This document shows, piece after piece, positions 37,403-46,548 of a DNA stretch of 64,000 nt. Position numbers and translations under genes: made by a program. The stretch comes from Arthrobacter sp. SLBN-100 (GTDB taxonomy: Bacteria; Actinomycetota; Actinomycetes; Actinomycetales; Micrococcaceae): contig NZ_VFMY01000001.1 in assembly GCF_006715305.1 (NCBI RefSeq), positions 3,224,001 to 3,288,000 of the forward strand, given 5' to 3'. The notes under the pieces are model-generated. The model saw only the letters and a list, made by a program, of their open reading frames with translations. It ran no database searches and was not told the DNA's origin. Position 1 is the stretch's first letter. Each line of letters starts with the position of its first letter.

Positions 37403-38926
37403 ATGGGCAAAGCGGCGGTGACGAAGGCGTTTGAGGACATCAATGCCGCTCTTGCTGTGCTCAATGCCGAGGTGGATGGGTGTGGTTCGGAGCCCTTCTC
37501 GGATGCTGATCCGTTGGCCGGCCTGGCTGATGGGAGCCTGGACATCCTTGCCGGGGCTCGGATGGTGGAGGCCGGGATCGCCGCTTTGAAGGCCCGGGCT
37601 GCCGTGAAGTATGCGGACACCGCCCAAGCCCTGGCGCCGGACATGCCGGTGCAGGCGCAGGAGATGGCCGTCGCCGCGGAAATCGGGTCCGTGCTGGCCC
37701 TCGGGCCGCGGGCAGCAGGTTCATTCCTGGCCGCTTCCCACGCCCTGTCCAAGGAGTTGCCGCTGACGTTGTTGGCGTTGCAGGCAGGGACGATCACCTG
37801 GCCGCACGCCTTGGTCATGGTGGAGGAAACGACCAGCCTTGACCCCGCCGGCGCCGCGGCCCTGGAAGCGTATTTCCTGGACCCGGAGACACCCAGGCCT
37901 GCCACCGCGGCCACGATTGGGGAAATACCCGCGCACCGGCTCCGGCACAAAGCCCGCACCTGGCGGGAGCGCCACCACGCCGAAACGATCGAGAAACGCC
38001 ACGCCAAGGCAGTGGCAGACCGGCGCGTCGAATGCAGGCCGGACCAGGACGGCATGGCCTGGCTCGCGGCCTACCTCCCGGCCGACCAGGCACTGGCGGG
38101 CTGGAACCGGCTCAACGCCCTCGCCCGGGCCGCACAAGGACCCGACGAGCCCCGCACCCTTACCCAGATCCGGGCCGACAAATTCGCTTCAGCGATCCTC
38201 ACCAGCGGCACCAGTCGCGGTAGTGGTGACAGTTCCAGCGTCCGTGCAGGCAACAGCACAGGCACCGGCGGCGGGGCAGGTAACTATGAAGGGGCAGGCG
38301 CAGGAACGGATCCCAACCCGTCGTCGACGATCCGGGCGCAGGTCCTGGTCACCGTGCCGGTATTCGCTCTCATGGGACTGACGGAGGAGCCCGCCATGCT
38401 GGACGGGTTCGGCCCCATCCCGCCGTCGATGGCCCGGGACCTTGTCGCGGACGGTGCTGATTCGTTCCACCGGGTCCTTGTCGACCCGCGGGACGGGGCG
38501 CCGCTGGAGATCGGCCGCACCAGCTACAGGGTCACCAAGGCCATGAAAAAGGCACTGGAGCTCCGGGACGGCAGATGCACCTTCCCCGGCTGCAACAACC
38601 CATCCCTGGACAACGACACCGACCACCTTCAAGCCTGGCAGCACGGCGGACATACGGGGATCAGCAACCTGGCCCAGCTTTGCCCCAAACATCACCGCCT
38701 CAAACACGCCACCGGCTGGACGCCCACCCCGGCCACCCGGAACGACCCGCCCGGCTGGACCTCACCCACCGGCCGACACTACAAAGCCGAACACCACGAC
38801 TGGGAACCACCGCACTGGCCACACCAACTACAGTCGGCGACCGGCGATCCGCCCGACTTTGTCCACCTCGGACTCTCGCCAGGAGAAGAAGAGCTCCAAC
38901 GGTTCCTGCACGCCCCACCCGCCTGA
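37403..38926 (+). CDS. DUF222 / HNH endonuclease domain protein (13E12-repeat type)
   Basis: 507 aa. The N-terminal ~300 residues form the helical DUF222 region. A Ser/Gly/Thr-rich linker lies near residues 275-300. The C-terminal HNH domain has CTFPGCNNPSLDNDTDHLQA and AQLCPKHHRLKH, retaining the zinc cysteines and the catalytic histidine. Such proteins are present in many near-copies in actinobacterial genomes (the mycobacterial 13E12 repeats) and their function is unknown. The ATG at 37403 is 6 nt downstream of CATGAT, so it may be leaderless. It is flanked by direct repeats, suggesting an inserted unit. Confidence 0.85.
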   Translation: MGKAAVTKAFEDINAALAVLNAEVDGCGSEPFSDADPLAGLADGSLDILAGARMVEAGIAALKARAAVKYADTAQALAPDMPVQAQEMAVAAEIGSVLALGPRAAGSFLAASHALSKELPLTLLALQAGTITWPHALVMVEETTSLDPAGAAALEAYFLDPETPRPATAATIGEIPAHRLRHKARTWRERHHAETIEKRHAKAVADRRVECRPDQDGMAWLAAYLPADQALAGWNRLNALARAAQGPDEPRTLTQIRADKFASAILTSGTSRGSGDSSSVRAGNSTGTGGGAGNYEGAGAGTDPNPSSTIRAQVLVTVPVFALMGLTEEPAMLDGFGPIPPSMARDLVADGADSFHRVLVDPRDGAPLEIGRTSYRVTKAMKKALELRDGRCTFPGCNNPSLDNDTDHLQAWQHGGHTGISNLAQLCPKHHRLKHATGWTPTPATRNDPPGWTSPTGRHYKAEHHDWEPPHWPHQLQSATGDPPDFVHLGLSPGEEELQRFLHAPPA

Positions 38927-38981
38927 CCAACCAGGTAGGTTGGCTGAGCCTGCCGAACCCGAACTCGAGCCCGTTCGGTGA

Positions 38982-39056
38982 TCGAGCCTGGGGCCACGGC
39001 CGCCGGGTTCCCTGACCGAGCTTGCGAGGCTAGGCAGCGGTTGGAGAGGGAGATCC
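38982..39056 (+). repeat. right copy of the direct repeat flanking the HNH gene
   Basis: Matches 37238-37310 in direct orientation, including GCCGCCGGGTT and the 18-bp core at 39012-39029. The ~1.7 kb between the copies holds a terminator and the DUF222-HNH gene. Confidence 0.75.
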
Positions 39057-39071
39057 TTCTGCTCGCTTGCG

Positions 39072-39136
39072 GCGGGCTCAACCACTGGGGGTTTCGGCGG
39101 GCTCAACCACCGGGGTTTCGACAGGCTCAACCACCG
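39072..39136. repeat. three tandem ~25-bp copies of the GGCTCAACCAC-GGGTTTCG repeat
   Basis: GGCTCAACCAC occurs at 39075, 39100 and 39124, each linked by a GGGGTTTCG-type spacer. It lies in the gap before the 3' end of the molybdo-oxidoreductase gene. Related segments occur at 17388-17427 and 37232-37245. Confidence 0.8.
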
Positions 39137-39148
39137 GACGCTGCTGTA

Positions 39149-41503
39149 TTAGCCCGCCGCGGCTGGCTCGAGCTCCTCCGCAGCCACAGCGCCGGCGGTT
39201 TCCGCGGCGTGCGGCACGAACCTGACGAACATGGCTTTGAAGCCCGGGGTGTTGGATTCGCGGGCCACGTTTTCCTTGTGCACCAGGGCGTTGGCTTCGG
39301 GGAAGTACGCGGCCGCGCAGCCCTTCGCGGTAGGGTAGGCCACCAGGCGGAACTTGTCCGCCTTTCGTTCGTGCCCGCGGAAGGTGCTCACCACGTCCAC
39401 CAGGTCCCGGTCCTTGAAGCCCAGCTCGGCCAGGTCCTCGGGGTGGACCAGGATCACCCGTCGACCGCCGGAAATCCCGCGGTAGCGGTCATCCAGGCCG
39501 TAGAACGTGGTGTTGTACTGGTCGTGGCTGCGGATGGTCTGGAGCACCAGGTGCCCGTCCGGCGGGGTGAGGTACTCCAGCGGGCTGACCGTGAAGCGGC
39601 CGCGGCCGATATCCGTTTTGAACGAGCGGGTGTCGCGCGGCGGGTTGGGCAGAACGAATCCGTTCTTCGTCCGGACCCGGGTGTTGAAGTCCTCGAAGCC
39701 GGGCAGGACGCGGGCGATGTGGTCGCGGATCACGTCGTAGTCCTCGGCCATGCCCTTCCAGTCCACGGAGTGGTCGGGGCCGAACGTCGCCTCGGCCATG
39801 CGCGCCACGATGACGGGCTCGGCGAGCAGGTGCTCCGAGACCGGGGTCAGCCTGCCCTGGGTGGAATGGACCACGGACATGGAGTCCTCCACGGACAGGA
39901 ACTGGGCGCCCTTGGGGTGCTTGTCATCCTTGTCCGTCCGGCCCAGCGTGGGCAGGATCAGGGAGGTGCGCCCGTGGACAATGTGGGAGCGGTTGGGCTT
40001 GGTGGAGATGTGGACGGTCAGGCCGATCCGCTGCATCCCGGCTTCGAGGGTCTCGGTGTCCGAACAGGCCAGGGAGAAGTTGCCGCCCATTGAGACAAAG
40101 ACGTCCACCTCGTCGCGTTCGAACGCTTCCATCGCTTCGACGGCGTCGTAGCCGTGGTGCCGCGGGGACTCAATCCCGAACTCGCCGTCAAGGGCCTCGA
40201 GGAGCCATTCCTTTGGCTTTTCCCAGATGCCCATGGTCCGGTCGCCCTGGACATTGGAGTGCCCCCGGACCGGGCAGGCACCGGCGCCGGACTTGCCGAA
40301 ATTGCCCTGCAGGAGCAGGACGTTGACCATTTCCTTGATGGTGTCCACCGAGTGCGGCTGCTGCGTCACGCCCAGGGCCCAGCAGAAGATGGACGCCTTG
40401 GACTTGATGAGCATCCCGGCCACGGTTTCGATCTGTTCCCGGGTCAGGCCTGTGGCCTTCTCGGTTTCGGCCCAGTCCAGGGTCCGGCGCGCTTCGCGGT
40501 AGGCGTCGAACCCGTCCGTCTGGGCCTCGATGAAGGAATGGTCGACGACGGTGCCCGGGTTCCGTTCCTCCTCGGCCAGGAGCAGGTGGCCAAGGGCCTG
40601 GAACAGGGCCAGGTCCCCGCCCACCTTGATCTGCAGGTATTCGTCAGCCAAGGGGGTGCCGCCGCCGACCACGCCGGAGACGGTCTGCGGGTCCTTGAAG
40701 TTGAACAATCCGGCTTCGGGCAGCGGGTTGACCGCCACCACCTTGCCGCCCTTGTCCTTGCACTCTTTCAGAGCCGAGAGCATGCGGGGGTGGTTGGTTC
40801 CGGGGTTCTGCCCAACCACAAAGATCAGCTCGGCGTCGTGGATGTCATCCAACGAGACCGTGCCCTTGCCGATGCCGATGGTCGGGTTCAGCGCTGAACC
40901 GGAGGACTCGTGGCACATGTTCGAGCAGTCCGGAAGGTTATTGGTGCCAAGGGCGCGGGCGAAGAGCTGGTACATAAACGCGGTCTCGTTGGCGGTACGC
41001 CCGGAGGTGTAGAAAACGCACCGGTCAGCAGTGCTGGCGCGGACGTGCTCGCCGATCAGCTCAAACGCGTCGGCCCAGGAGATCGGTGAGTAGTGGGTTT
41101 CACCCGCCCGGATCACCACCGGTTCGCTGAGCCGGCCCTGGTTGCCCAGCCAGTACTCGGTCTTGGTGGAAAGTTCAGCGATGGAATGCCGGGCCCAGAA
41201 CTCCGCCCCGACCGTGCGGAGGGTGTTCTCCTCCGCCACCGCCTTAGCACCGTTCTCACAGAACTCGGCCGCCTTGCGCTTCTTGTCCGACTCCGGCCAC
41301 GCACAGCCGGGGCAGTCAAAACCGCCCCGCTGGTTCAGCCGCAGCAACGACTGCGCCGTCCGGGTCACCCCGGCCTGGGCCACCGCGCGCTCCAGCGCCA
41401 CCATGACGGCCTTGACGCCGGCCGCCTCGGTCTTGGGCTTGTGGACAGAGAGCTCGTCCTCATTGATGTCCGCGACGGGGGCGGGCTGCTTACCGAACTT
41501 CAT
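39149..41503 (-). CDS. FdhF/YdeP-type molybdopterin oxidoreductase, candidate formate dehydrogenase
   Basis: 784-aa member of the DMSO reductase superfamily. An N-terminal GGFDCPGCAWP suggests an iron-sulfur centre. The Mo-ligand position is Cys in DCSNMCHESSG, not selenocysteine. The cofactor-binding region includes VVGQNPGTNHPRML. The C-terminal domain includes LVLQTIRSHDQYNTTFYG and a late FPEANALV. YdeP-type proteins are loosely annotated as formate dehydrogenases, and their true activity is often unproven. Here it lies between dimethylglycine oxidase and mycothiol-linked formaldehyde oxidation, so formate oxidation to CO2 is a sensible role. No fdhD or electron-transfer subunit is adjacent. 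Confidence 0.85.
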   Translation of the reverse strand: MKFGKQPAPVADINEDELSVHKPKTEAAGVKAVMVALERAVAQAGVTRTAQSLLRLNQRGGFDCPGCAWPESDKKRKAAEFCENGAKAVAEENTLRTVGAEFWARHSIAELSTKTEYWLGNQGRLSEPVVIRAGETHYSPISWADAFELIGEHVRASTADRCVFYTSGRTANETAFMYQLFARALGTNNLPDCSNMCHESSGSALNPTIGIGKGTVSLDDIHDAELIFVVGQNPGTNHPRMLSALKECKDKGGKVVAVNPLPEAGLFNFKDPQTVSGVVGGGTPLADEYLQIKVGGDLALFQALGHLLLAEEERNPGTVVDHSFIEAQTDGFDAYREARRTLDWAETEKATGLTREQIETVAGMLIKSKASIFCWALGVTQQPHSVDTIKEMVNVLLLQGNFGKSGAGACPVRGHSNVQGDRTMGIWEKPKEWLLEALDGEFGIESPRHHGYDAVEAMEAFERDEVDVFVSMGGNFSLACSDTETLEAGMQRIGLTVHISTKPNRSHIVHGRTSLILPTLGRTDKDDKHPKGAQFLSVEDSMSVVHSTQGRLTPVSEHLLAEPVIVARMAEATFGPDHSVDWKGMAEDYDVIRDHIARVLPGFEDFNTRVRTKNGFVLPNPPRDTRSFKTDIGRGRFTVSPLEYLTPPDGHLVLQTIRSHDQYNTTFYGLDDRYRGISGGRRVILVHPEDLAELGFKDRDLVDVVSTFRGHERKADKFRLVAYPTAKGCAAAYFPEANALVHKENVARESNTPGFKAMFVRFVPHAAETAGAVAAEELEPAAAG

Positions 41504-41558
41504 CGTTCCAACTTCCTTACCGGCAATTACGTGCTGCTTTTTGAATCCAAGCGCCAGC

Positions 41559-41589
41559 GAAGGCGCGCCAGCTTTCCTGGCGCGCCTTC
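41559..41589 (-). terminator. hairpin between MBL gene and fdhF-like gene
   Basis: Perfect 13-bp stem GAAGGCGCGCCAG / CTGGCGCGCCTTC with a CTTTC loop. It ends the mscR-MBL transcript just upstream of the molybdo-oxidoreductase. No U-tract follows on the minus strand. Confidence 0.65.
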
Positions 41590-41612
41590 ACCAACACTGC
41601 TTTCCCTGCCGG

Positions 41613-42233
41613 CTACTGGGAGACCTTGGTCAGGGTTTGCTGCTCCGCCGCGATCGTGGTGTTTTCACCGTGGCCGGTGCGGACCACAGTGCCGCCCGGC
41701 AGCGTCAGGAGCCGTTCGCGGATGGAGGTGAGGATGGTGGGGTAGTCGCTGTAGGAACGCCCCGTCGCCCCGGGGCCGCCGTTGAACAGGGTGTCCCCGG
41801 TGAAGACCGTTCCTTCGCTCTCCAGGTAGAAGCAGGTGGAACCGGGGGAGTGGCCGGGGGTGTGGATGGCCCGCAGGGTTGCCCCGCCCACCTCGAAGAC
41901 GTCGCCGTCGGCCAGTTCCCGGTCCGGCTGCGTATCCGGGTAGACCTGTTCCCAGAGGACCAGGTCTTCGGGGTTCAGGTAGATCGGTGCGCCGACGGCG
42001 TCCGCCACCTCACGCGCGGCTCCGATGTGGTCGTTATGCGCGTGGGTGAGGAGGATGGCGAGGACCTTGCGGTCACCGACCTGCTTGATGATCGCGGAGG
42101 CGTCATGCGGGGAGTCGATGATCACGCATTCGGCGTCATCGCCCACGATCCAGACGTTGTTGTCCACGTCCCAGGTGCCGCCGTCGAGCGAAAACGTCCC
42201 CGAGGTGACCAGGTTCTCGATCCGGACGCCCAT
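41613..42233 (-). CDS. MBL-fold hydrolase, candidate S-formylmycothiol hydrolase
   Basis: 206-aa metallo-beta-lactamase-fold protein of glyoxalase II type. The metal-binding motif is LTHAHNDHIGA (HxHxDH), with further ligands in IHTPGHSPGSTCFY, FTGDTLF and the final RTGHGENTT. Its ATG overlaps the stop of the mycothiol-dependent formaldehyde dehydrogenase by one base (TGATG), so the two are translated together. The dehydrogenase product is S-formylmycothiol, and a thioesterase of this fold next to it would release formate and mycothiol. The specific substrate is inferred from this coupling. Confidence 0.85.
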   Translation of the reverse strand: MGVRIENLVTSGTFSLDGGTWDVDNNVWIVGDDAECVIIDSPHDASAIIKQVGDRKVLAILLTHAHNDHIGAAREVADAVGAPIYLNPEDLVLWEQVYPDTQPDRELADGDVFEVGGATLRAIHTPGHSPGSTCFYLESEGTVFTGDTLFNGGPGATGRSYSDYPTILTSIRERLLTLPGGTVVRTGHGENTTIAAEQQTLTKVSQ

Positions 42234-43336
42234 CAGGAAGCCGCCCTGGCTGGCAGTTCGACTACGGAACGGAGGACCTTGCCCTCGTGCATCTTCTCGA
42301 AGGCTTCCTCCACCTGATCGATGCTGATGCGCTCGGAGACGAAGGCGTCCAGGTCCAGGTTGCCCTGCTTATAGTGCTGCACCAGCATCGGGAAGTCACG
42401 GGAGGGCAGGCAGTCGCCGTACCAGGAGGACTTCAGGGACCCGCCGCGGCCGAAGACGTCCAGCAGGGGCAGTTCCAGCTTCATGTCCGGCGTCGGGACG
42501 CCTACCAGGACCACGCGGCCGGCGAGGTCGCGGGCGTAGAAGGCCTGCTGGTAGGTTTCGGGACGGCCGACGGCGTCAATCACCACGTCCGCTCCGTTGC
42601 CTCCGGTGAGGGCACGGATGGCCTCGACAGCGTCTTCCTGCCTGGAGTTCACGCCATGCGTGGCGCCCAGCGACTTTGCCATTTCAATCTTGTTTTCGTC
42701 GATGTCCACGGCGATGATCGTTGTCGCGCCGGCAAGCTTCGCACCGGCGATCGCGGCGATGCCCACACCGCCGCAGCCGATCACGGCCACAGACTCACCG
42801 CGCTTGACCTCACCGGTGTTGATGGCGGCACCGATGCCGGCCATCACACCGCAGCCCAGCAGCCCGACGGCGGCAGCGTCCACTTCGGGGTCCACCTTGG
42901 TGCACTGCCCTGCGGCTACCAGGGTCTTCTCGGCGAAGGCGCCGATGCCCAGGGCGGGGGAGAGCTCGGTGCCGTCCTCAAGAGTCATTTTCTGGGTGGC
43001 GTTGGCGGTGTTGAAGCAGTACTGCGGCTGGCCCTTCGCGCACGCCCGGCACTGCCCGCACACGGCGCGCCAGTTCAGGATTACCCGGTCACCCGGCGCG
43101 ACAGAAGTGACGTCCGGACCTACGGCGCTGACCACGCCGGTGGCTTCGTGGCCGAGCAGGTAAGGGAAGTCATCGCCGATCCCGCCCTGCTTGTAGTGCA
43201 GGTCCGTGTGGCAGACGCCGCACGTCAGGATATCCACCAGCGCCTCACCCGGGCCCGGATCCGGTACCAGGATGGTCTCCAACGACACCGGGGCATTCTT
43301 CTCCCTGGCAATGACTGCTTGAACTTTATGCACCAT
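42233..43336 (-). CDS. mscR: S-(hydroxymethyl)mycothiol dehydrogenase
   Basis: 367-aa zinc-dependent class III-type alcohol dehydrogenase oxidising the formaldehyde-mycothiol adduct with NAD+. Catalytic zinc: Cys in [10 protein letters not shown] and His in [10 protein letters not shown]. Structural zinc: [15 protein letters not shown]. Rossmann loop: [20 protein letters not shown]. The ATG at 43336 has AAAGGAA about 10 nt upstream. It fits detoxification of the formaldehyde released by GbcAB and sarcosine oxidase. Mycothiol as cofactor fits the actinobacterial setting. Confidence 0.92.
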   Translation of the reverse strand: MVHKVQAVIAREKNAPVSLETILVPDPGPGEALVDILTCGVCHTDLHYKQGGIGDDFPYLLGHEATGVVSAVGPDVTSVAPGDRVILNWRAVCGQCRACAKGQPQYCFNTANATQKMTLEDGTELSPALGIGAFAEKTLVAAGQCTKVDPEVDAAAVGLLGCGVMAGIGAAINTGEVKRGESVAVIGCGGVGIAAIAGAKLAGATTIIAVDIDENKIEMAKSLGATHGVNSRQEDAVEAIRALTGGNGADVVIDAVGRPETYQQAFYARDLAGRVVLVGVPTPDMKLELPLLDVFGRGGSLKSSWYGDCLPSRDFPMLVQHYKQGNLDLDAFVSERISIDQVEEAFEKMHEGKVLRSVVELPARAAS

Positions 43337-43783
43337 TGGCTGGTGTTCCTTTCATCGGTCCCGGGACTTTGGGCGGCGCTCCAAGAGGTAGCCAGCCCGG
43401 GTTCTACGTTCTCATACCGCAGATTGAAGCCGCAGGCAGCTGGTACTTCGCTCGTCCGTCATTGCGTATTACACAACAGAACTCGTATAGCGCGTACTCG
43501 AAATATGTCAGCCGTCACGCGCGGTGTCAATAGAACTACCAAGTACTTCGTCCGGCTGGTGGAGCGCCCCACCCGGGTTGAGTCTGCCAAACGCAACTCT
43601 AGTTCTTTTGCTGCAACATTAGCTGCTGCTCCCCGGCGATCCGAGGCGCCTCCCATGGATTCGCCAGCCTCCACTATGTTGGACCGACTGGATCAGCAGC
43701 AGCCATTGACTGTGGTGCCCATCACGCTTAGTCTGGTGCAACAGCGTTGCGCTGAATGCAACCACAACAACTTTGGTGGATAC
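43337..43783. promoter_or_regulatory. 447-bp divergent intergenic region with promoter for the MHS-creatinase operon
   Basis: No convincing gene. The rightward promoter is TTGACT (43706-43711), a 17-bp spacer, then TAGTCT (43729-43734), about 50 bp before the MHS ATG. The leader contains a GTTGC/GCAAC hairpin. The left part, 43460-43520, is unusually AT-rich and likely holds the mscR promoter, though I could not fix its -10. An IclR operator is expected here but not identified. Confidence 0.6.
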
Positions 43784-45139
43784 ATGAGTAACGAAACTTC
43801 CTCCGTGGCCCGCGGCCAAGGCCGCCGTTCGGAGCTGATCGGCCCAAACTCCGCTGACAGCGCCGTCAGCAAGGAAACCCGCCGCCGGGTTATCGCGGCC
43901 AGCTTCATCGGAAACTTTGTCGAATGGTTCGACTACGCCGTTTACGGCTACCTGGCCGTCACCATCGCGGCAGTCTTTTTCCCGGAGTCGGACCCCCAGG
44001 CCGGACTCCTCCTGACCTTTGCCCTGTTTGCAGTCTCGTTCCTGGTGCGCCCGCTCGGTGGCTTTGTATGGGGGCATATCGGAGACCGGGTAGGCAGGCG
44101 GACCGCACTCTCACTGTCCATCCTGATCATGTCCGGGGCCACGTTCTGCATTGCCCTCATCCCCGGATATGACACGATCGGACTTTGGGCTCCCGTCCTG
44201 CTCCTGATCGTCAGGGTGGTTCAGGGCTTCTCAGCCTCCGGAGAATATGCCGGTGCGTCCGCCTTCCTGGTGGAGTACGCCCCGGCCAACCGGCGCGGTC
44301 TGTATGCCGCCGTCGTTCCCGCCAGCACGGCGGCCGGGCTGCTCCTCGGTTCGCTGCTCGCCGGCCTCCTGACTACCCTGCTCAGTTCCGAAGCAATGCA
44401 CGGCTGGGGCTGGCGGCTGCCTTTCCTGCTGGCTGCGCCGATGGGCCTGATCGGCCGGTATATCCGGACAAAGCTCGAAGACACGCCGGTGTTCCGGGAA
44501 CTGGAAGCCGAAGACCATGCTGCCAAGGCGCCTGTCTCCAACCTCTTCCGGAACCACTGGCGGCAGCTGCTCCAGGCCGTCGGGGCCGTGCTGCTCAACG
44601 CCGTGGGCTTCTACGTGATCCTCAGCTACATGCCCACATACCTGTCCTCCGAACTTGGCCTCGGCGCCACCGAGTCATTCCTTGCCACCACGGTGGCGCT
44701 TATTACCTACATCGGCTTCATCTTCCTGACCGGCATGCTCTCGGACAGGTACGGCCGCAAGAAAGTACTGCTGGCCGCTTCCGTCAGCTTCATCCTGCTG
44801 ACCGTGCCGGCGTTCGCCCTGCTCGGAACGGGCAACTTCCTGGTGATCGTCCTGGTCCAGATCCTGCTCGGGGCCATGCTCACCCTCAACGACGGCACGC
44901 TCCCCAGTTTCCTGGCGGAGATGTTCCCCACCCGGGTCCGCTACAGCGGCTTCGCGGTGAGCTTCAACCTTTCCAACGCCCTGTTCGGCGGAACTGCCCC
45001 GTTCATGGCAACCCTCCTGATCGCCGCCACCGCCAGTGACCTGGCACCGGCCTGGTACCTCGTGGCTGCCGCCCTGGTTTCCCTGGTGGCCGTGGCCCTG
45101 TCCAGGGAAACCTGCCGGGAACCCCTGCGTCAGGAATAG
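43784..45139 (+). CDS. MFS transporter, MHS family, probable creatine or sarcosine uptake
   Basis: 451-aa carrier with twelve hydrophobic segments. MHS marks: ASFIGNFVEWFDYAVYGYLA and FVWGHIGDRVGRRTALSLSI. It belongs to the proline/betaine-like branch. The ATG at 43784 has GGTGGA upstream; the much longer open frame upstream runs antisense through mscR and is rejected. It lies 70 bp before creatinase, so it is probably the importer for creatine. Betaine or sarcosine are the alternatives. Confidence 0.87.
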   Translation: MSNETSSVARGQGRRSELIGPNSADSAVSKETRRRVIAASFIGNFVEWFDYAVYGYLAVTIAAVFFPESDPQAGLLLTFALFAVSFLVRPLGGFVWGHIGDRVGRRTALSLSILIMSGATFCIALIPGYDTIGLWAPVLLLIVRVVQGFSASGEYAGASAFLVEYAPANRRGLYAAVVPASTAAGLLLGSLLAGLLTTLLSSEAMHGWGWRLPFLLAAPMGLIGRYIRTKLEDTPVFRELEAEDHAAKAPVSNLFRNHWRQLLQAVGAVLLNAVGFYVILSYMPTYLSSELGLGATESFLATTVALITYIGFIFLTGMLSDRYGRKKVLLAASVSFILLTVPAFALLGTGNFLVIVLVQILLGAMLTLNDGTLPSFLAEMFPTRVRYSGFAVSFNLSNALFGGTAPFMATLLIAATASDLAPAWYLVAAALVSLVAVALSRETCREPLRQE

Positions 45140-45209
45140 CTTCACCCGGACCAGCGTCAACCAGACCAACTTCACCCAAGAAATGCACCAACAGAAAGGC
45201 ATCACCACG

Positions 45210-46463
45210 ATGACCATCACCACCGAGAACGCAACGTCCGTCAGCGAACTTGAGCGCACCAAAATCCTGAAGAACGGCGAGAAGGCCAGCCTCACCTTCT
45301 CGGACGCCGAGTTTGAACGCCGGATCGCAGGACTCCGCCGCATCATGGCCGAGAAGGAGCTCGACGCCGTCGTCCTCACCAGCTACCACTCCATCAAGTA
45401 CTACTCCGACTTCCTCTTCACCTACTTTGGCCGCTCGTACGCCATGGTGGTCACCAAAGATGACACCGTGACCGTCACCGCGAACATCGACGCCGGCATG
45501 CCGTGGCGCCGCAGCTTCGGCGACAACATCGTCTACACCGACTGGCGGCGGGACAACTACATCTTTGCCATCCAGGAAGTCCTGCGCACCCGCGGCATCA
45601 ACGTCCGCCGGCTCGGCGTCGAAGACGACTCACTGCCGCTGGACAACCGCAACAAAATCCAGGCGGCATTCCCGTCCGCGGCCCTGGTGGACGTTGCGCA
45701 GGCCGCGATGCGCCAGCGCATGATCAAGTCAGCCGAGGAAATCGAAGTCATCAAGCATGGCGCCCGCATCGGCGACCTCGGCGGCGAGGCCATCCGCAAC
45801 GCCATCACCGCCGGCATCACCGAATACGAAGTGGCCCTGATCGGCACCGAGGCCATGGTCCACGAGATCGCCCGGACCTTCCCCAACTCCGAGATCCGCG
45901 ACACCTGGGTGTGGTTCCAGTCCGGCATCAACACCGACGGCGCCCACAACTGGGCCACCACGCGCAAGATCCAGGAACATGACATCCTGTCACTGAACTG
46001 CTTCCCCATGACGTCCGGCTACTACACAGCCCTCGAGCGCACCCTGTTCTACGGCGAACCGGACGCCCGCTCCCTGGAGCTGTGGAACATCAACGTGGAG
46101 GTCCACAAGCGCGGCCTGGAGCTGATCAAGCCGGGCGCCGTCTGCAAGGACATCGCCGCTGAACTGAACGAGATCTACGTCAGTCGCGGCCTGCTGGCCA
46201 ACCGCACCTTCGGCTACGGGCACTCCTTCGGCGTCCTGAGCCACTACTACGGCAGGGAAGCCGGGCTGGAACTGCGCGAAGACATCGACACTGTGCTGGA
46301 ACCGGGCATGGTGGTCTCCATGGAGCCGATGATCACCGTCCTGGACGGCCAGCCGGGCGCCGGCGGCTACCGCGAACACGACATCCTGGTGGTGGGGGAA
46401 GGCGGCGCGGAAAACATCACCAAGTTCCCATTCGGCCCCGAGTACAACATCATCGGAGCCTAG
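45210..46463 (+). CDS. creatinase (creatine amidinohydrolase)
   Basis: 417-aa pita-bread-fold (M24 family) enzyme splitting creatine into sarcosine and urea. It matches creatinase closely: TSYHSIKYYSDFLFTYFGRS, NIVYTDWRRDNY, and the catalytic His in FQSGINTDGAHNW. The GYGHSFGVLSHYYGREAGLE and MEPMITVLDGQPGAGGYREH segments carry further active-site residues. Unlike M24 peptidases, it lacks the dimetal ligand set. The ATG at 45210 has AAAGG upstream. Its product feeds directly into sarcosine oxidase. No urease genes are in the window. Confidence 0.95.
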   Translation: MTITTENATSVSELERTKILKNGEKASLTFSDAEFERRIAGLRRIMAEKELDAVVLTSYHSIKYYSDFLFTYFGRSYAMVVTKDDTVTVTANIDAGMPWRRSFGDNIVYTDWRRDNYIFAIQEVLRTRGINVRRLGVEDDSLPLDNRNKIQAAFPSAALVDVAQAAMRQRMIKSAEEIEVIKHGARIGDLGGEAIRNAITAGITEYEVALIGTEAMVHEIARTFPNSEIRDTWVWFQSGINTDGAHNWATTRKIQEHDILSLNCFPMTSGYYTALERTLFYGEPDARSLELWNINVEVHKRGLELIKPGAVCKDIAAELNEIYVSRGLLANRTFGYGHSFGVLSHYYGREAGLELREDIDTVLEPGMVVSMEPMITVLDGQPGAGGYREHDILVVGEGGAENITKFPFGPEYNIIGA

Positions 46464-46487
46464 CTGCAGCAGCAGTACCACCACCCG

Positions 46488-46517
46488 AAGCGGCGCCTGG
46501 ATGCCCTGGCGCCGCTT
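46488..46517 (+). terminator. terminator after creatinase
   Basis: Perfect 10-bp stem AAGCGGCGCC / GGCGCCGCTT with a 10-nt loop, followed by TC. It separates creatinase from the IclR gene, which then needs its own promoter. Confidence 0.7.
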
Positions 46518-46548
46518 TCGGCCTCCTTAGGGAATGATGGTTTACATC

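Noticed and set aside
42287..43783. Long N-terminal extension of the MHS transporter frame at 43784
   Set aside because: The extension runs antisense through mscR and has no similarity to transporters. ATG 43784 with its ribosome-binding site gives the normal MHS N-terminus.
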